Positions 8,183 through 16,958 are shown, counted from the stretch's first letter. The stretch is DNA of 47,165 nucleotides from Zetaproteobacteria bacterium CG_4_9_14_3_um_filter_54_145 (GCA_002791575.1 PFXI01000088.1:17114-64278), one strand, 5' to 3'. Made by a program: numbers and translations. Notes: generated by a model from the letters alone, not told the origin.

Positions 8183-9069
8183 TGCGGGCACCTGCATTTT
8201 TAGCCACTCATGCTGCAGAGCTGGAGCATGCCATGTCTGCCATGCTCGATGCACGCGCAAGCGTAGTACCCGAGCGTCTGCTGGATGCCATGCGTTACAG
8301 CCTGATGGCCGGTGGCAAACGCATAAGACCGGCACTGCTGCTGGAGTGCTACCATGTCTGTGGCGGTGTGGATCATGCCCTGCCCATGCCGGCAATGCTG
8401 GCGATTGAGTGTATCCACACCTATTCACTGATTCACGATGATCTGCCCTGCATGGATGATGATGATCTGCGCCGTGGCAAAGCCACATGCCACCGCCGTT
8501 TCGATGAGGCTACGGCCGTGCTGGCGGCAGATGCGCTGCAGACGCTGGCTTTTGAGCTGCTCGCGGTCGCTGATATCGACAGTGAGCTGCGCCTGGAGCT
8601 GATCCGCAAGCTGGCTCTGGCTGCAGGCTGTCAGGGCATGGTCGGCGGTCAAATGATGGATATGCAGTCAGAGCAGGATCCGGGCATCGATATGCTGATG
8701 GTGGAGCGCATTCATCTGCATAAAACCGGCGCCCTGCTCTGCTGGTGCTGTGAGGCCGGTGCCATACTGGCCGGAGCCAGTGCAGCGCAACTGGAAGCCT
8801 GCTCCCGCTACGGCAAGGCGGTCGGCCTGTTATTCCAGATTGCCGATGATATCCTTGATGCCACAGCCAGCTCGGAAGCACTGGGCAAGAGTGCCGGCAA
8901 GGATGCCGCACAGAGCAAGGCAACCTATGTCTCCGTACTGGGCCTGGTACAGGCCAGGGAGCTGGCGGGTGAAATGCTGGAACTGGCGCTTTCGGCATGC
9001 GCAGAGCTGGGTAAGGGCGGTAATCATTTGAACAGATTGGCACAATACATGATGGAACGCGGCCGATGA
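8182..9069 (+). CDS. ispA: Polyprenyl (farnesyl) diphosphate synthase
   Basis: Condenses isopentenyl diphosphate with allylic diphosphates, normally giving farnesyl diphosphate for quinones and undecaprenyl carriers. The 295-residue protein contains the first aspartate-rich motif DDLPCMDDDD near residue 87 with the RRG that follows it, GGKRIRP near residue 50, and the second motif FQIADDILD near residue 220. The insertion of two residues in the first motif (DDxxxxD) is the bacterial FPP synthase form. It overlaps xseB upstream and dxs downstream (ATGA at 9066-9069). Product chain length cannot be settled by eye. Confidence 0.95.
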   Translation: MRAPAFLATHAAELEHAMSAMLDARASVVPERLLDAMRYSLMAGGKRIRPALLLECYHVCGGVDHALPMPAMLAIECIHTYSLIHDDLPCMDDDDLRRGKATCHRRFDEATAVLAADALQTLAFELLAVADIDSELRLELIRKLALAAGCQGMVGGQMMDMQSEQDPGIDMLMVERIHLHKTGALLCWCCEAGAILAGASAAQLEACSRYGKAVGLLFQIADDILDATASSEALGKSAGKDAAQSKATYVSVLGLVQARELAGEMLELALSACAELGKGGNHLNRLAQYMMERGR

Positions 9070-10928
9070 GCTATGCGCTGCTGAACAGCATACACGGCAC
9101 AGCCGACCTGAAGGCGCTGCGTCCTGATCAACTGCCGCAACTGGCACTGCAGATGCGCAACTATCTGATCGAGACACTGGCTCCGATCGGCGGCCATCTG
9201 GGCGCTGGGCTGGGCGTGGTCGAGCTGACCATTGCACTGCATTACCTGCTCAACTCACCCCGTGACAAGATCATCTGGGATGTCGGTCATCAGGCTTACC
9301 CGCACAAGATACTCACCGGACGACTCTCCGGTATGCCCAGCATACGCCAGTACGGCGGCCTGTGCGGCTTTACCAAGAGATCCGAATCCGAGCATGACCC
9401 ATTTGGCGCAGGTCACGCATCCACCTCGATCTCGGCGGCCTACGGCATGGCAGTGGCTCGCGACTTGAACCATCAGGAGAATCAGGTGGTAGCGGTCATC
9501 GGCGACGGTGCGCTGACCGGCGGCATGGCATTTGAAGCGCTCAACCATGCCGGTGCGCATGACAACAAGATGCTGGTCATCCTCAATGATAATGAGATGT
9601 CCATTGCGCCCAATGTCGGCGCCATGTCATCCTATCTGGCACGCATCATCTCCGGCAAATCGTATACGCAGGCAAAAGACACAGCCAAACGCATTCTGGT
9701 GAAGCTGCCCGGTGCCCTGGATGCAGCCAAGCGCGTGGAAGAACACGTCAAGGGCATGATTACACCCGGCACACTGTTTGAAGAGATGGGCTTTCGCTAT
9801 ATCGGTCCGGTTGACGGCCATGACTTTGCGCATCTGCTGCCCACGCTGCAAAATTGCACTCACTTAAGTGGTCCGACCCTGCTGCATGTCATTACCCGCA
9901 AGGGACTGGGCTTTTCACCCGCCGAAGATGATCCGGAAACATGGCATGGCCTGGGCCCTTACGACGTCAAGAGCGGCCTGCCACACAAGAGCAATGGCAA
10001 ACCGGCGAGTTATACCCAGGTATTCGCTGATATGCTGGCCGATATGGCTGATACAGATGATCGCATTGTCGCTATTACCGCCGCCATGCCGGGCGGCACC
10101 GGTCTGACCCGCTTTACCGCCAGACACCCCGATCGCTGCTTCGATGTCGGTATCGCCGAACAGCATGCCGTCACATTTGCCGGTGGCCTGGCTGCCAGCG
10201 GCAAGCGCCCCTATGTCGCCATCTACTCGACCTTCCTGCAGCGCGCCTATGATCAGATTATTCACGATATCTGTATCCAGAATCTACCGGTCACCTTCTG
10301 CATCGATCGCGCCGGCATCGTCGGCGCCGATGGTGCTACCCATACCGGCATGTTTGATCTGGCCTTTACGCGTAACCTGCCCAATATGACCGTGATGGCC
10401 CCCAGGGATGAGGCCGAGCTGCGCCGCATGCTGGCGACAAGCCTGACCATCGACGGACCTGTGGCTATCCGCTATCCGCGCGGCAATGGCTATGGCGTCA
10501 ATCTCGATGATGTGACACCACTGCCCATCGGGCAGGCGGAGATAATCGAAGCCGGTGAAGACGGACTGGTGATTACCGTCGGTACGCGTGCGCGCGATGC
10601 GCTGCAGGCAGTGGAAACAGTGCGCCGGGAAGACCATCAGGCCATGACACTGCTGAACCTGCGCTTTATCAAGCCACTGGATGAACAGAGCATCCTGAGC
10701 CATTTGAAGCATGGCAAGCCGCTGCTTATTGTCGAGGAGGGCATTGCTGCCGGCGGTATCGGCCAGCAGATCGCTACCCTCGCACTCACCAGCGGTTGGT
10801 CCGGTCCGTTTGCCCATCTCGCCATGCCGGATGCATTTCCTGCTCATGGCACACAGGCGGAAATCCTGCGTGATCTTAACCTGGATGCCACAGGCATTCT
10901 GGCCCGCCTTCGACAGCTGCTTGCCTGA
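9066..10928 (+). CDS. dxs: 1-deoxy-D-xylulose-5-phosphate synthase
   Basis: Thiamine-diphosphate enzyme that makes DXP from pyruvate and glyceraldehyde 3-phosphate, the entry step of the non-mevalonate isoprenoid pathway, and also feeds thiamine and pyridoxal synthesis. The 620-residue product is full length and shows VGHQAYPHKILTGR, the diphosphate-binding block GDGALTGGMAFEALN (about 145-159), and the transketolase-type FDVGIAEQHAVTFA carrying the conserved glutamate. It sits in the same operon as ispA, which uses its downstream products. Confidence 0.97.
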   Translation: MSYALLNSIHGTADLKALRPDQLPQLALQMRNYLIETLAPIGGHLGAGLGVVELTIALHYLLNSPRDKIIWDVGHQAYPHKILTGRLSGMPSIRQYGGLCGFTKRSESEHDPFGAGHASTSISAAYGMAVARDLNHQENQVVAVIGDGALTGGMAFEALNHAGAHDNKMLVILNDNEMSIAPNVGAMSSYLARIISGKSYTQAKDTAKRILVKLPGALDAAKRVEEHVKGMITPGTLFEEMGFRYIGPVDGHDFAHLLPTLQNCTHLSGPTLLHVITRKGLGFSPAEDDPETWHGLGPYDVKSGLPHKSNGKPASYTQVFADMLADMADTDDRIVAITAAMPGGTGLTRFTARHPDRCFDVGIAEQHAVTFAGGLAASGKRPYVAIYSTFLQRAYDQIIHDICIQNLPVTFCIDRAGIVGADGATHTGMFDLAFTRNLPNMTVMAPRDEAELRRMLATSLTIDGPVAIRYPRGNGYGVNLDDVTPLPIGQAEIIEAGEDGLVITVGTRARDALQAVETVRREDHQAMTLLNLRFIKPLDEQSILSHLKHGKPLLIVEEGIAAGGIGQQIATLALTSGWSGPFAHLAMPDAFPAHGTQAEILRDLNLDATGILARLRQLLA

Positions 10929-10931
10929 GCG

Positions 10932-11693
10932 GTGGCCAAATCCAAAGTAAAAAAAATTCGCCTGGATGCGCTGCTGTTTGAGCGCGGCCTGAGCGACACT
11001 GTCGATATCGCCCGTCGCCATATCATGGCCGGCCTGGTGTATGTCGACGGTCAGAAGGCTGACAAGGCAGGTATGACCTGGCGCGAAGATGCCGCCATCG
11101 ATGTGCGCGAAGTACTCCCCTATGTATCACGCGGCGGTCTGAAGCTCGCCGGTGCACTCGATTTCTTTCCGTTTCAGGCCAAAGGTGCCGTATGTATGGA
11201 TGCCGGTGCCTCCACCGGCGGATTTACCGATGTGCTGCTGCAACAGGGTGCCGTGAAGGTATACGCTGTTGATGTCGGACACGGTCAGCTGCATTACAAG
11301 CTGCAGCACGATGCACGCGTGATTAACATGGAAAAAACCCATGTTCGCAAGCTCGACACGACGCTGATACCGGAACAGGTCGATGCGCTGGTGATCGACA
11401 CCTCTTTCATTTCACTGACCCGGGTGCTGCCCTGCTGCTGGCCGTTCGTAAAGCCGGGCGGCTGGTGCGTAGCGCTGATCAAGCCCCAGTTCGAGGTGGC
11501 TGCAAAGCATCTGGATCGCGGTGTAGTACGTGATGATGAGTATCGTCAGCAGGCCATTCGTCGCGTATGCGATATGGTTACAAGCCTGCCGCAAGCCGAG
11601 ATTGTCGGCATAACCGAGTCCCCGATTCACGGCCCCAAGGGGAATGTCGAATTCCTGCTGGGCCTGTCGCGCACTCATAACACAACAACCTGA
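10932..11693 (+). CDS. tlyA: TlyA-family rRNA 2'-O-methyltransferase / hemolysin-like protein
   Basis: The 253-residue protein joins an N-terminal S4 RNA-binding domain (RLDALLFERGLSDTVDIARR, about 9-28) to a FtsJ-like SAM methyltransferase domain with the DAGASTGGFTDVLL motif near residue 88. In mycobacteria, TlyA methylates riboses in both rRNAs; the same role here is inferred. The start is a GTG at 10932, three bases after the dxs stop; no ATG is available nearby. It closes the xseB-ispA-dxs-tlyA operon, a common order in proteobacteria. Confidence 0.9.
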   Translation: MAKSKVKKIRLDALLFERGLSDTVDIARRHIMAGLVYVDGQKADKAGMTWREDAAIDVREVLPYVSRGGLKLAGALDFFPFQAKGAVCMDAGASTGGFTDVLLQQGAVKVYAVDVGHGQLHYKLQHDARVINMEKTHVRKLDTTLIPEQVDALVIDTSFISLTRVLPCCWPFVKPGGWCVALIKPQFEVAAKHLDRGVVRDDEYRQQAIRRVCDMVTSLPQAEIVGITESPIHGPKGNVEFLLGLSRTHNTTT

Positions 11694-11748
11694 GCCAGGG
11701 AAAGCCCCTCCACCCGTATCAACAGCGGCTGTGCAGGCCCCCCTTAAA

Positions 11749-11786
11749 TTGACACCTGACTGAGCGACATATACTTTGCCAGGTGT
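11749..11786 (+). promoter_or_regulatory. Promoter with overlapping 7-bp inverted repeat before the PAP2 gene
   Basis: TTGACA at 11749-11754 is a perfect -35 box. Possible -10 boxes are TATACT at 11770 (15-base spacer) or TACTTT at 11772 (17-base spacer). A perfect inverted repeat, ACACCTG at 11752-11758 and CAGGTGT at 11780-11786, brackets the spacer and -10 region, as a repressor operator would. Confidence 0.5.
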
Positions 11787-11823
11787 ACGAATCCCGGAAT
11801 AGATAAGTCCGTGCGGAGAAAAA

Positions 11824-12741
11824 ATGTCCCGTTTATTGTTAACCACGCTATTTCTAGCTTTTCTCCATGCATCAACGGCTGTTGCCGCTGACACGCAAAC
11901 AGACGATCCGCTCAGCGGGCGCTCCGTTCAGGATGAAGGGCGCATGGAAAAATCATCCCGACTCATTTCAAATGCATTCTTCAACCTCGATGACGACCTG
12001 AAAGGCATTGCACTCTATCCGATCGAACATACCAGAGAGACACTGTTTTTTCTCGGCGGCATCGGGGCGTTAGTTGCTGTCGACAAGCCGGTCACACGTT
12101 ATTATCAGGACAAAGTGGAACCAGTGTTCAACGGCTATACAATAAAAACACCTGGCTGGGGAGCAAACCTGGGCTTGAACGGGGCCGACAGCTATCTGGT
12201 CGCCGGCATAGCCGGCTCTTATGCGCTTGGCATCGCATTCAATGATGAAAAATCGCAGCAAGCGGCGCTGCTGGCCACCAAGGCAAGCATCTACTCCATC
12301 ATGCTGTCACATCTGTTGCTGAAAGCGATCACCGGCAGACAGCGCCCCGTATCAAACCTGAGCACAGCCACAGGCGACAAGCCACCCTTTACAACCGACC
12401 CCTACGCATTCGGTCACTTCACCAAGCCCACACTGGGTTCATTCTCTGGCGGCAGTTCGATGCCATCCTATCATTTCACCCAGTACTTTGCCGTGGCGCG
12501 GGTCTATGCCAAAGTCTACGACAACTATCTTATCCCCTACGGTGTTGCCGCAGCCCTCTTGACTGCAGATATCAAAAGTCATCGCCACTGGGTCGCCGAC
12601 ATGGTGGCCGGCGCGTTGATCGGCACGATGATCGGCAGCGTTGTCGCCGGCAATGCAGAGGATACAACTGCGTCCACCACCATGGTGTTCCCCGCTTACA
12701 GTGGTGAACAGATTTCGCTGAATATCTACCATCAATTCTGA
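11824..12741 (+). CDS. PAP2-superfamily phosphatase, exported
   Basis: A membrane-associated lipid or diphosphate phosphatase of the PAP2 family. The 305-residue protein has a signal peptide ending near Ala22 (ASTAVAAD). The three PAP2 motifs are present: KAITGRQRP (about 174-182), PSYHFT in place of the usual PSGHT, and SHRHWVAD carrying the motif-3 histidine. The glycine-to-tyrosine change in motif 2 occurs in some subfamilies, and the catalytic histidines remain. Hydrophobic helices lie near 68-84, 124-140 and 232-275. It has its own promoter with an operator-like repeat and ends convergent with the FAD reductase. The substrate is unknown; undecaprenyl or phosphatidate phosphates are possible. 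Confidence 0.85.
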   Translation: MSRLLLTTLFLAFLHASTAVAADTQTDDPLSGRSVQDEGRMEKSSRLISNAFFNLDDDLKGIALYPIEHTRETLFFLGGIGALVAVDKPVTRYYQDKVEPVFNGYTIKTPGWGANLGLNGADSYLVAGIAGSYALGIAFNDEKSQQAALLATKASIYSIMLSHLLLKAITGRQRPVSNLSTATGDKPPFTTDPYAFGHFTKPTLGSFSGGSSMPSYHFTQYFAVARVYAKVYDNYLIPYGVAAALLTADIKSHRHWVADMVAGALIGTMIGSVVAGNAEDTTASTTMVFPAYSGEQISLNIYHQF

Positions 12742-12793
12742 ACAAGGCTGCTGCCATCAGACCAGGGCGGTTGGCATCACAGATGGGTGAGCA

Positions 12794-12823
12794 GCAGGTG
12801 GCTGGTTAAACAACAACACCTGC
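12794..12823. repeat. Inverted repeat between convergent genes
   Basis: GCAGGTG (12794-12800) and CACCTGC (12817-12823) form a perfect 7-bp inverted repeat with a 16-base loop, in the 103-base gap between the convergent PAP2 and FAD-reductase genes. It may act as a bidirectional transcription stop, but it lacks a clear T tract. Confidence 0.3.
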
Positions 12824-12844
12824 AGCGGATTGGAACGCATCCAC

Positions 12845-14050
12845 TCAGCCAGGATCCTGAGCAATACAAGTTTGCAGGTTTTGTGCATCAAATGGCCCGG
12901 GAGCTGCAATAAGTGCACGCGCCTGATCCATATGACCCCAGAAGTTACACAATAATACCCCGCGTACACGGCCTGCATCCAGATAATAGACCACGCCTTT
13001 TCTGCACGGCTGCTGCCACACTGCAACGGTTTCCATCTCGGCATCCAGTATGCCGACTGCCTCATAGCCGAGATCAAACATATCGGAGTAGAAGAATGGC
13101 AGGTGGTGATACCTGATACGCTCTCCGCTCATATTCAGACCGGCGATCTCGCCCATGACATTGGCATTGTCTTCATGCTCCACGCGCATTCTGCTGCCCA
13201 GTGCGGGATTGAAAAAGTTTGCGACATCTCCGGCCGCATAGATATCAGCATCAGCCGTCTGCAGAAATTCGTCAACGAGTATACCGTTATCCACCGCCAG
13301 CCCCGCTTGCGCTGCCAGCCCGGTATTACAGCTCAGACCAATACCGGCGACGACACCATCAGCATGCACGGTTAGTCCCGCTGCGGTTCTGATTTCGTAT
13401 CTGTCGGCAATGCGGGTAATAGAGGCGGGGGTATCACCGGCGATCACCTTAACCCCCTGCGACCGATAGCAGGCCGTGATATGGGCAGCCAGTTCCTGTG
13501 GATAGATACGCATGCCAATCAGCGCTTCAGGAAAGATCATTGTCACCTGCCGCCCTGTCGTGGTCAGGGCGGCAGCAATTTCAGAACCGATAAAGCCGCC
13601 ACCAATAACGACAAAATGATCGCGCTTCTCTGCCAGGGCTTTCAGATTCAGGTAATCATCCAGATTGCGGAAATAGATAAGCCCTTCTACATCCCAGGGC
13701 AGGTGCCTGGCTGTACCGCCCGTTGCCAGCAGCAACTTATCGTAGCTGTATATAGCGCCCGTATGATCAATAACCTGTCTTGACTCGCGATCAATGCGGG
13801 TGACGGATCGGGATAGATGCAGCTCAACCTGTTTGCTATCGAAACTCAACCATACCTTGGACAAGCGGGTACCTGTCCAGAGCGCTTTAGAGAGAAAAGG
13901 CCGCTTGTATGGTGGATGGGACTCATTGCTGATGATACCAATGCGGCCATCGGGATCGGATTTGCGGATGCCGCGAGCGGCAGCAACCGCTGTCATGCCA
14001 CCGCCGATAATCAGATATGGGTAATGCGTCACGGCGCCCTGACTAGTCAT
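12845..14050 (-). CDS. AIF-like / ferredoxin-reductase-type FAD-dependent oxidoreductase
   Basis: The 401-residue flavoprotein has an FAD Rossmann motif IIGGGMTAVAAARG near residue 13, a second NAD(P)H-binding motif VVIGGGFIGSEIA near residue 147, and the FAD-closing motif DADIYAAGDVANFF. The C-terminal domain contains FFYSDMFDLGYEAVG, which recalls the apoptosis-inducing-factor / rubredoxin-ferredoxin NAD reductase family. It probably moves electrons from NAD(P)H to a small iron-sulfur partner or quinone; the partner is not adjacent. The start is ATG at 14050, overlapping the stop of an upstream open frame (ATGA); no good ribosome site precedes it. Longer in-frame extensions are not protein-like. 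Confidence 0.85.
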   Translation of the reverse strand: MTSQGAVTHYPYLIIGGGMTAVAAARGIRKSDPDGRIGIISNESHPPYKRPFLSKALWTGTRLSKVWLSFDSKQVELHLSRSVTRIDRESRQVIDHTGAIYSYDKLLLATGGTARHLPWDVEGLIYFRNLDDYLNLKALAEKRDHFVVIGGGFIGSEIAAALTTTGRQVTMIFPEALIGMRIYPQELAAHITACYRSQGVKVIAGDTPASITRIADRYEIRTAAGLTVHADGVVAGIGLSCNTGLAAQAGLAVDNGILVDEFLQTADADIYAAGDVANFFNPALGSRMRVEHEDNANVMGEIAGLNMSGERIRYHHLPFFYSDMFDLGYEAVGILDAEMETVAVWQQPCRKGVVYYLDAGRVRGVLLCNFWGHMDQARALIAAPGPFDAQNLQTCIAQDPG

Positions 14051-14402
14051 CGCTGCAGCGGCCCGGCCGGGGTGGTGGCTTGTGCAGCACGGATGAGCCA
14101 CCGGATAATGCCGCCGCATGCAGCGGCAGGATCTTCATGGCGTAGCTCAATCAGCGTCTGCTTGTTTATATCATCACCACCTATGCCCCGATCATGTTAA
14201 CCATGGCGCCAGGCTATCCCGTGATGATCGTGATATTGAAACAAACAGCGGGATACGGCGTCCTGTATGAGCATAGACGATTTCATGCGTTAGTGAAAGG
14301 CGGTCATGCGCGTTCTGTGCACGATGACAAACCGGGCCACTGCTTAGCCTCTCTGTTCAGGGCCGGATTAAAAAAGCGGGCATCCTTCCCGCTTTTCTGA
14401 AC
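14051..14402. other. 352-base gap between HU and the FAD reductase
   Basis: No conventional gene is visible. The HU terminator occupies 14369-14396. On the minus strand, a 49-codon frame with no ATG, GTG or TTG start (14196-14047) overlaps the reductase ATG by ATGA and reads protein-like (for example LIELRHEDPAAACGG). A TGCCGC/GCGGCA hairpin lies near 14108-14127. No tRNA fold was found. Confidence 0.5.
14369..14396 (-). terminator. Rho-independent terminator of HU
   Basis: A perfect 9-bp stem (AAAAGCGGG at 14372-14380 pairing with CCCGCTTTT at 14388-14396) with a 7-base loop. On the minus strand it is followed by a T tract (A run at 14370-14375 on the plus strand), just after the HU stop. 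Confidence 0.85.
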
Positions 14403-14675
14403 TTAATTAACCGCGTCTTTCAGCGCCTTGCCAGCCTTGAACTTTGGCGCATTGGAAGCAGCCACATCAATAGACTCTCCGGTGCGGGGATTGCGTGCCA
14501 CGCGAGCCGCACGCCCAACCGCCGAAAAGATACCAAAACCTGCAATACTGACTGAACCACCTTCGGCCAGCGTAGTGGTAATGCCGCCGATAACCGCTTC
14601 AACAACCGCGCCTGCTGCTGCCTTGCTCAAGCCTGCTGATGAAGCCACATGATTAATCAAACCTGCTTTATTCAT
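14403..14675 (-). CDS. HU-family DNA-binding protein
   Basis: Histone-like nucleoid protein that bends DNA as a dimer. The 90-residue product begins MNKAGLINHVASSAGLSKAAA, has the GGSVSIAGFGIFSAVGRAAR beta region, and carries the DNA-binding arm signature RAARVARNPRTGESID at about 54-69 with the intercalating-proline motif. The start at 14675 is set by a strong GGGAGGGACAA ribosome site; an upstream in-frame ATG is not supported. It is monocistronic, with a promoter at 14714-14741 and a terminator immediately after the stop. It could be called HupB-like, but the paralogue cannot be assigned. Confidence 0.95.
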   Translation of the reverse strand: MNKAGLINHVASSAGLSKAAAGAVVEAVIGGITTTLAEGGSVSIAGFGIFSAVGRAARVARNPRTGESIDVAASNAPKFKAGKALKDAVN

Positions 14676-14713
14676 TTGTCCCTCCCGAGATCTGTGCTGC
14701 GATATAGTATGTA

Positions 14714-14741
14714 TTTGTATGTTTTCATGATGTGTTGTCAA
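14714..14741 (-). promoter_or_regulatory. Promoter of the HU gene
   Basis: Reading the minus strand, TTGACA (plus-strand 14741-14736) and TACAAA (14719-14714) are 16 bases apart. The -35 is a perfect consensus, and the region is AT-rich as expected for a highly expressed gene. Confidence 0.55.
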
Positions 14742-14769
14742 TCACATTTCTCAAACAACACGCCGGGAC

Positions 14770-15264
14770 TCACTCGCTACGACGTTGTGGTGGATGCATT
14801 GCCTGCAAATAACTCAGCAGCTTTTCGGCATTGGCCACCAGCATATGGTAAGCATCCTCAAAACCATCGGCTCCGCCGTAATAGGGGTCGGGCACATCCA
14901 GCTCGGTTTCAGCATCCTCAAACTGACGCATCAGCAGCAGGCGATCGGCGGCAACGCCCATAGCCAACAGGTCGTTCCGGTTTTGTCTGTCCATGGCAAT
15001 AAACCAGTCCCATTCCCCTACTCTGGCCGAGGTTACCTGTTGGGCGCGATGGCGACTCAAATCCAGACCGTGCGCCTGTGCCGTGGCGGATGAACGCGGA
15101 TCGGCCGGACCACCGACATGCCAGTCACCGGTGCCTGCTGAGGCAAAACAGTAATGATCCAGGCCGCGTTGCTCAGCGACTGAACGCACAACGATCTCGG
15201 CCAACGGTGAGCGGCAGATATTGCCCAGACAAACAAATAGAATACGAACGGGTTCAACCGGCAT
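14770..15264 (-). CDS. Low-molecular-weight protein tyrosine phosphatase
   Basis: A cytoplasmic phosphatase of the LMW-PTP family (164 residues). The P-loop CLGNICRS gives the CX5R nucleophile Cys12 and Arg18, and the general-acid loop VPDPYYGG is present near residue 130. In Gram-negative bacteria such enzymes often act on tyrosine kinases of polysaccharide export, or on arsenate in related proteins; no kinase is nearby, so the substrate is open. The ATG at 15264 is placed five bases after AGGAG; a GTG two codons earlier would overlap that site. It overlaps the end of tsaB by 11 bases and is the last gene of galU-tsaB-ptp. Confidence 0.92.
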   Translation of the reverse strand: MPVEPVRILFVCLGNICRSPLAEIVVRSVAEQRGLDHYCFASAGTGDWHVGGPADPRSSATAQAHGLDLSRHRAQQVTSARVGEWDWFIAMDRQNRNDLLAMGVAADRLLLMRQFEDAETELDVPDPYYGGADGFEDAYHMLVANAEKLLSYLQAMHPPQRRSE

Positions 15265-15925
15265 GTGCACTCCTTTCCGCCTGCGATAACTGCATGTAGT
15301 CCGGCTTTGGGTAGCGCGGCAAACTGCTCGATGCGTCCTCTACAAGCTCTGCTGCCAGGACCTGCAGACCCAGCGCCTCGGCGCGACTGATGGCAAGCGG
15401 TATACGGTGCCAGCCGGGTAGCTCAACAGGTGGCTCGGCATGGCAGACAAAGTTGCCTGGCGTAAGCTCTGCCACGATATCCTGCCACTGCATGCAGCGC
15501 TCGGGCAGAAGCGGCTTGCCTTGTTGATAACAGCCGACAAATGCTTCGCCGGCACGAGCATCTTCCAGCACCCAGAGCGGATCACCCGATACTGTCTGTC
15601 TGGCTGTCACAGCCAGTGCGGAGAGGTGCAATACCGGCAGATGCAGACCCGAATTGATCCCGGCAAGTGTTGCAGCACCGATGCGCAGACCGGTAAATGA
15701 ACCGGGGCCATGACTGAAGGCCAGCAGCTTCAGATCCGACCACGTCAGCCCCGCCTGATGCAGCAGATCGATCAGCATCGGTACAATGCCAGTCGAGCGC
15801 ATGCGCTGATCACCGGCAAGCAGGGCCGGATATGTGCGTCCCCCTGCAAGCAGGCAGGCGCAGGTGTCACCTGTCGCAGTATCCAGCGACAGGATGTTCT
15901 CAATCGCGCTCATCGCTTTACTCAT
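15254..15925 (-). CDS. tsaB: tRNA threonylcarbamoyladenosine biosynthesis protein TsaB
   Basis: An ASKHA-fold partner of TsaD required for the t6A modification at position 37 of ANN-decoding tRNAs. The 223-residue protein shows ILSLDTATGDTCACLL near the N-terminus and the diagnostic HGPGSFTGLRIGAATLAG block near residues 70-87. Length and layout match TsaB (YeaZ); it lacks the metal-binding histidines of TsaD. ATG at 15925 overlaps the galU stop (ATGA). A second ATG four codons in is an equally plausible start. TsaD, TsaC and TsaE are not in the window, but RimI, often linked to tsaB, is nearby at 19793. Confidence 0.93.
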   Translation of the reverse strand: MSKAMSAIENILSLDTATGDTCACLLAGGRTYPALLAGDQRMRSTGIVPMLIDLLHQAGLTWSDLKLLAFSHGPGSFTGLRIGAATLAGINSGLHLPVLHLSALAVTARQTVSGDPLWVLEDARAGEAFVGCYQQGKPLLPERCMQWQDIVAELTPGNFVCHAEPPVELPGWHRIPLAISRAEALGLQVLAAELVEDASSSLPRYPKPDYMQLSQAERSAHAG

Positions 15926-16785
15926 AACCAGCCCTTCAGCGCCTGTCGGAAGCCGTCACCATAGTCCGGATGCTGCAGTCCCAGTATCGCATTGGCCTGC
16001 AAAAAGCCCTCGGGCGTACCTGCATCGAAGCGCTGGCCCTCAAGCAACACGCCATAGACCGGCTCCTGTCTGGCAAGTGCCGCAATGGCATCTGTCAGCT
16101 GGATTTCGCCTCCTTTGCCCGCCTTCACATCTTTTAGCAGTGTCATCAAAGCCGGAGTGAATATATAGCGGCCGACAATTGCCAGGTGCGATGGTGCATC
16201 CTCAGCAGCCGGTTTTTCAACCATATTCATCAGTCTGAGCAGGCCATGCTCTTCGGCTACAAAATCAACGATACCATACCGGTGCACCTGACTCTCGGGC
16301 ACCTGCACAAGACCAACAACCGAGCAACCGGTTGCCTCATACACATCGCGCAACTGCCGCATGGCGGGCTTGTCATGGACAATCAGCTCATCCGCCAGCG
16401 ATACTCCGAATGGTTCATCATTGATCCAGGGGCTGGCGCAGAGTACGGCATGGCCCAGACCCAGTGCCTGCTTCTGCCGCACATAGACCACCTCAGCCAT
16501 GCGCGATACATCCGACACGGCCTTGTACAACTTGCTCTTGCCGGCACTTTTCAGATTAGCTTCCAGCTCGGCCGAAATATCAAAATGGTCTTCTATCGCC
16601 CGTTTACCGCGACCTGTAACCATAATGATTTCATCCATGCCGGCAGCCAGCGCCTCTTCAACGCCGTACTGAATCAGCGGTTTATCGACGATGGTCAGCA
16701 TCTCTTTCGGGCTGGCCTTGGTCGCCGGCAGAAAGCGTGTCCCCATCCCTGCTGCGGGAAAGATAATCTTGCGCAATGGCCTCAT
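15922..16785 (-). CDS. galU: UTP--glucose-1-phosphate uridylyltransferase
   Basis: Makes UDP-glucose from UTP and glucose 1-phosphate, a precursor for LPS, exopolysaccharide and other glycans. The 287-residue protein starts MRPLRKIIFPAAGMGTRFLP, with the nucleotide-binding GMGTRFLPATKASPKEML motif and later IMVTGRGKRAIEDHFD, both standard for GalU. ATG at 16785 follows AGGGG by eight bases; longer in-frame starts are rejected. It overlaps tsaB by ATGA and is followed by an LMW phosphatase, a pairing seen with capsule or exopolysaccharide control. It diverges from the receiver gene at 16959. Confidence 0.95.
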   Translation of the reverse strand: MRPLRKIIFPAAGMGTRFLPATKASPKEMLTIVDKPLIQYGVEEALAAGMDEIIMVTGRGKRAIEDHFDISAELEANLKSAGKSKLYKAVSDVSRMAEVVYVRQKQALGLGHAVLCASPWINDEPFGVSLADELIVHDKPAMRQLRDVYEATGCSVVGLVQVPESQVHRYGIVDFVAEEHGLLRLMNMVEKPAAEDAPSHLAIVGRYIFTPALMTLLKDVKAGKGGEIQLTDAIAALARQEPVYGVLLEGQRFDAGTPEGFLQANAILGLQHPDYGDGFRQALKGWL

Positions 16786-16900
16786 GATGGTAACCCCTTC
16801 TCGGCTCAATTCATTCGATTGGCAGAGTTTAACATAAAATCGGCCAACAACAGCAGCACCTGTGGACAACCCCTGTAGCCATGTCCGTCAGGCCGGCAAC

Positions 16901-16929
16901 TTGACGAACACGCGATTGCCGACTATAAA
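16901..16929 (+). promoter_or_regulatory. Sigma70-type promoter of the receiver gene
   Basis: TTGACG (16901-16906) and TATAAA (16924-16929) are separated by exactly 17 bases and lie 30 bases before the ATG at 16959. This is one of the best promoter matches in the window. Confidence 0.75.
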
Positions 16930-16958
16930 ATTTAGACGGATGACAAGGCGGGAACAGG

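Noticed and set aside
14194-14400. Plus-strand 68-codon frame in the gap between the FAD reductase and HU
   Set aside because: No ribosome site, no recognisable protein pattern, and its end runs through the HU terminator.
16861-16872. DnaA-box-like TGTGGACAA before the receiver gene
   Set aside because: A single site one base off consensus, without neighbours or an AT-rich unwinding region; not an origin.
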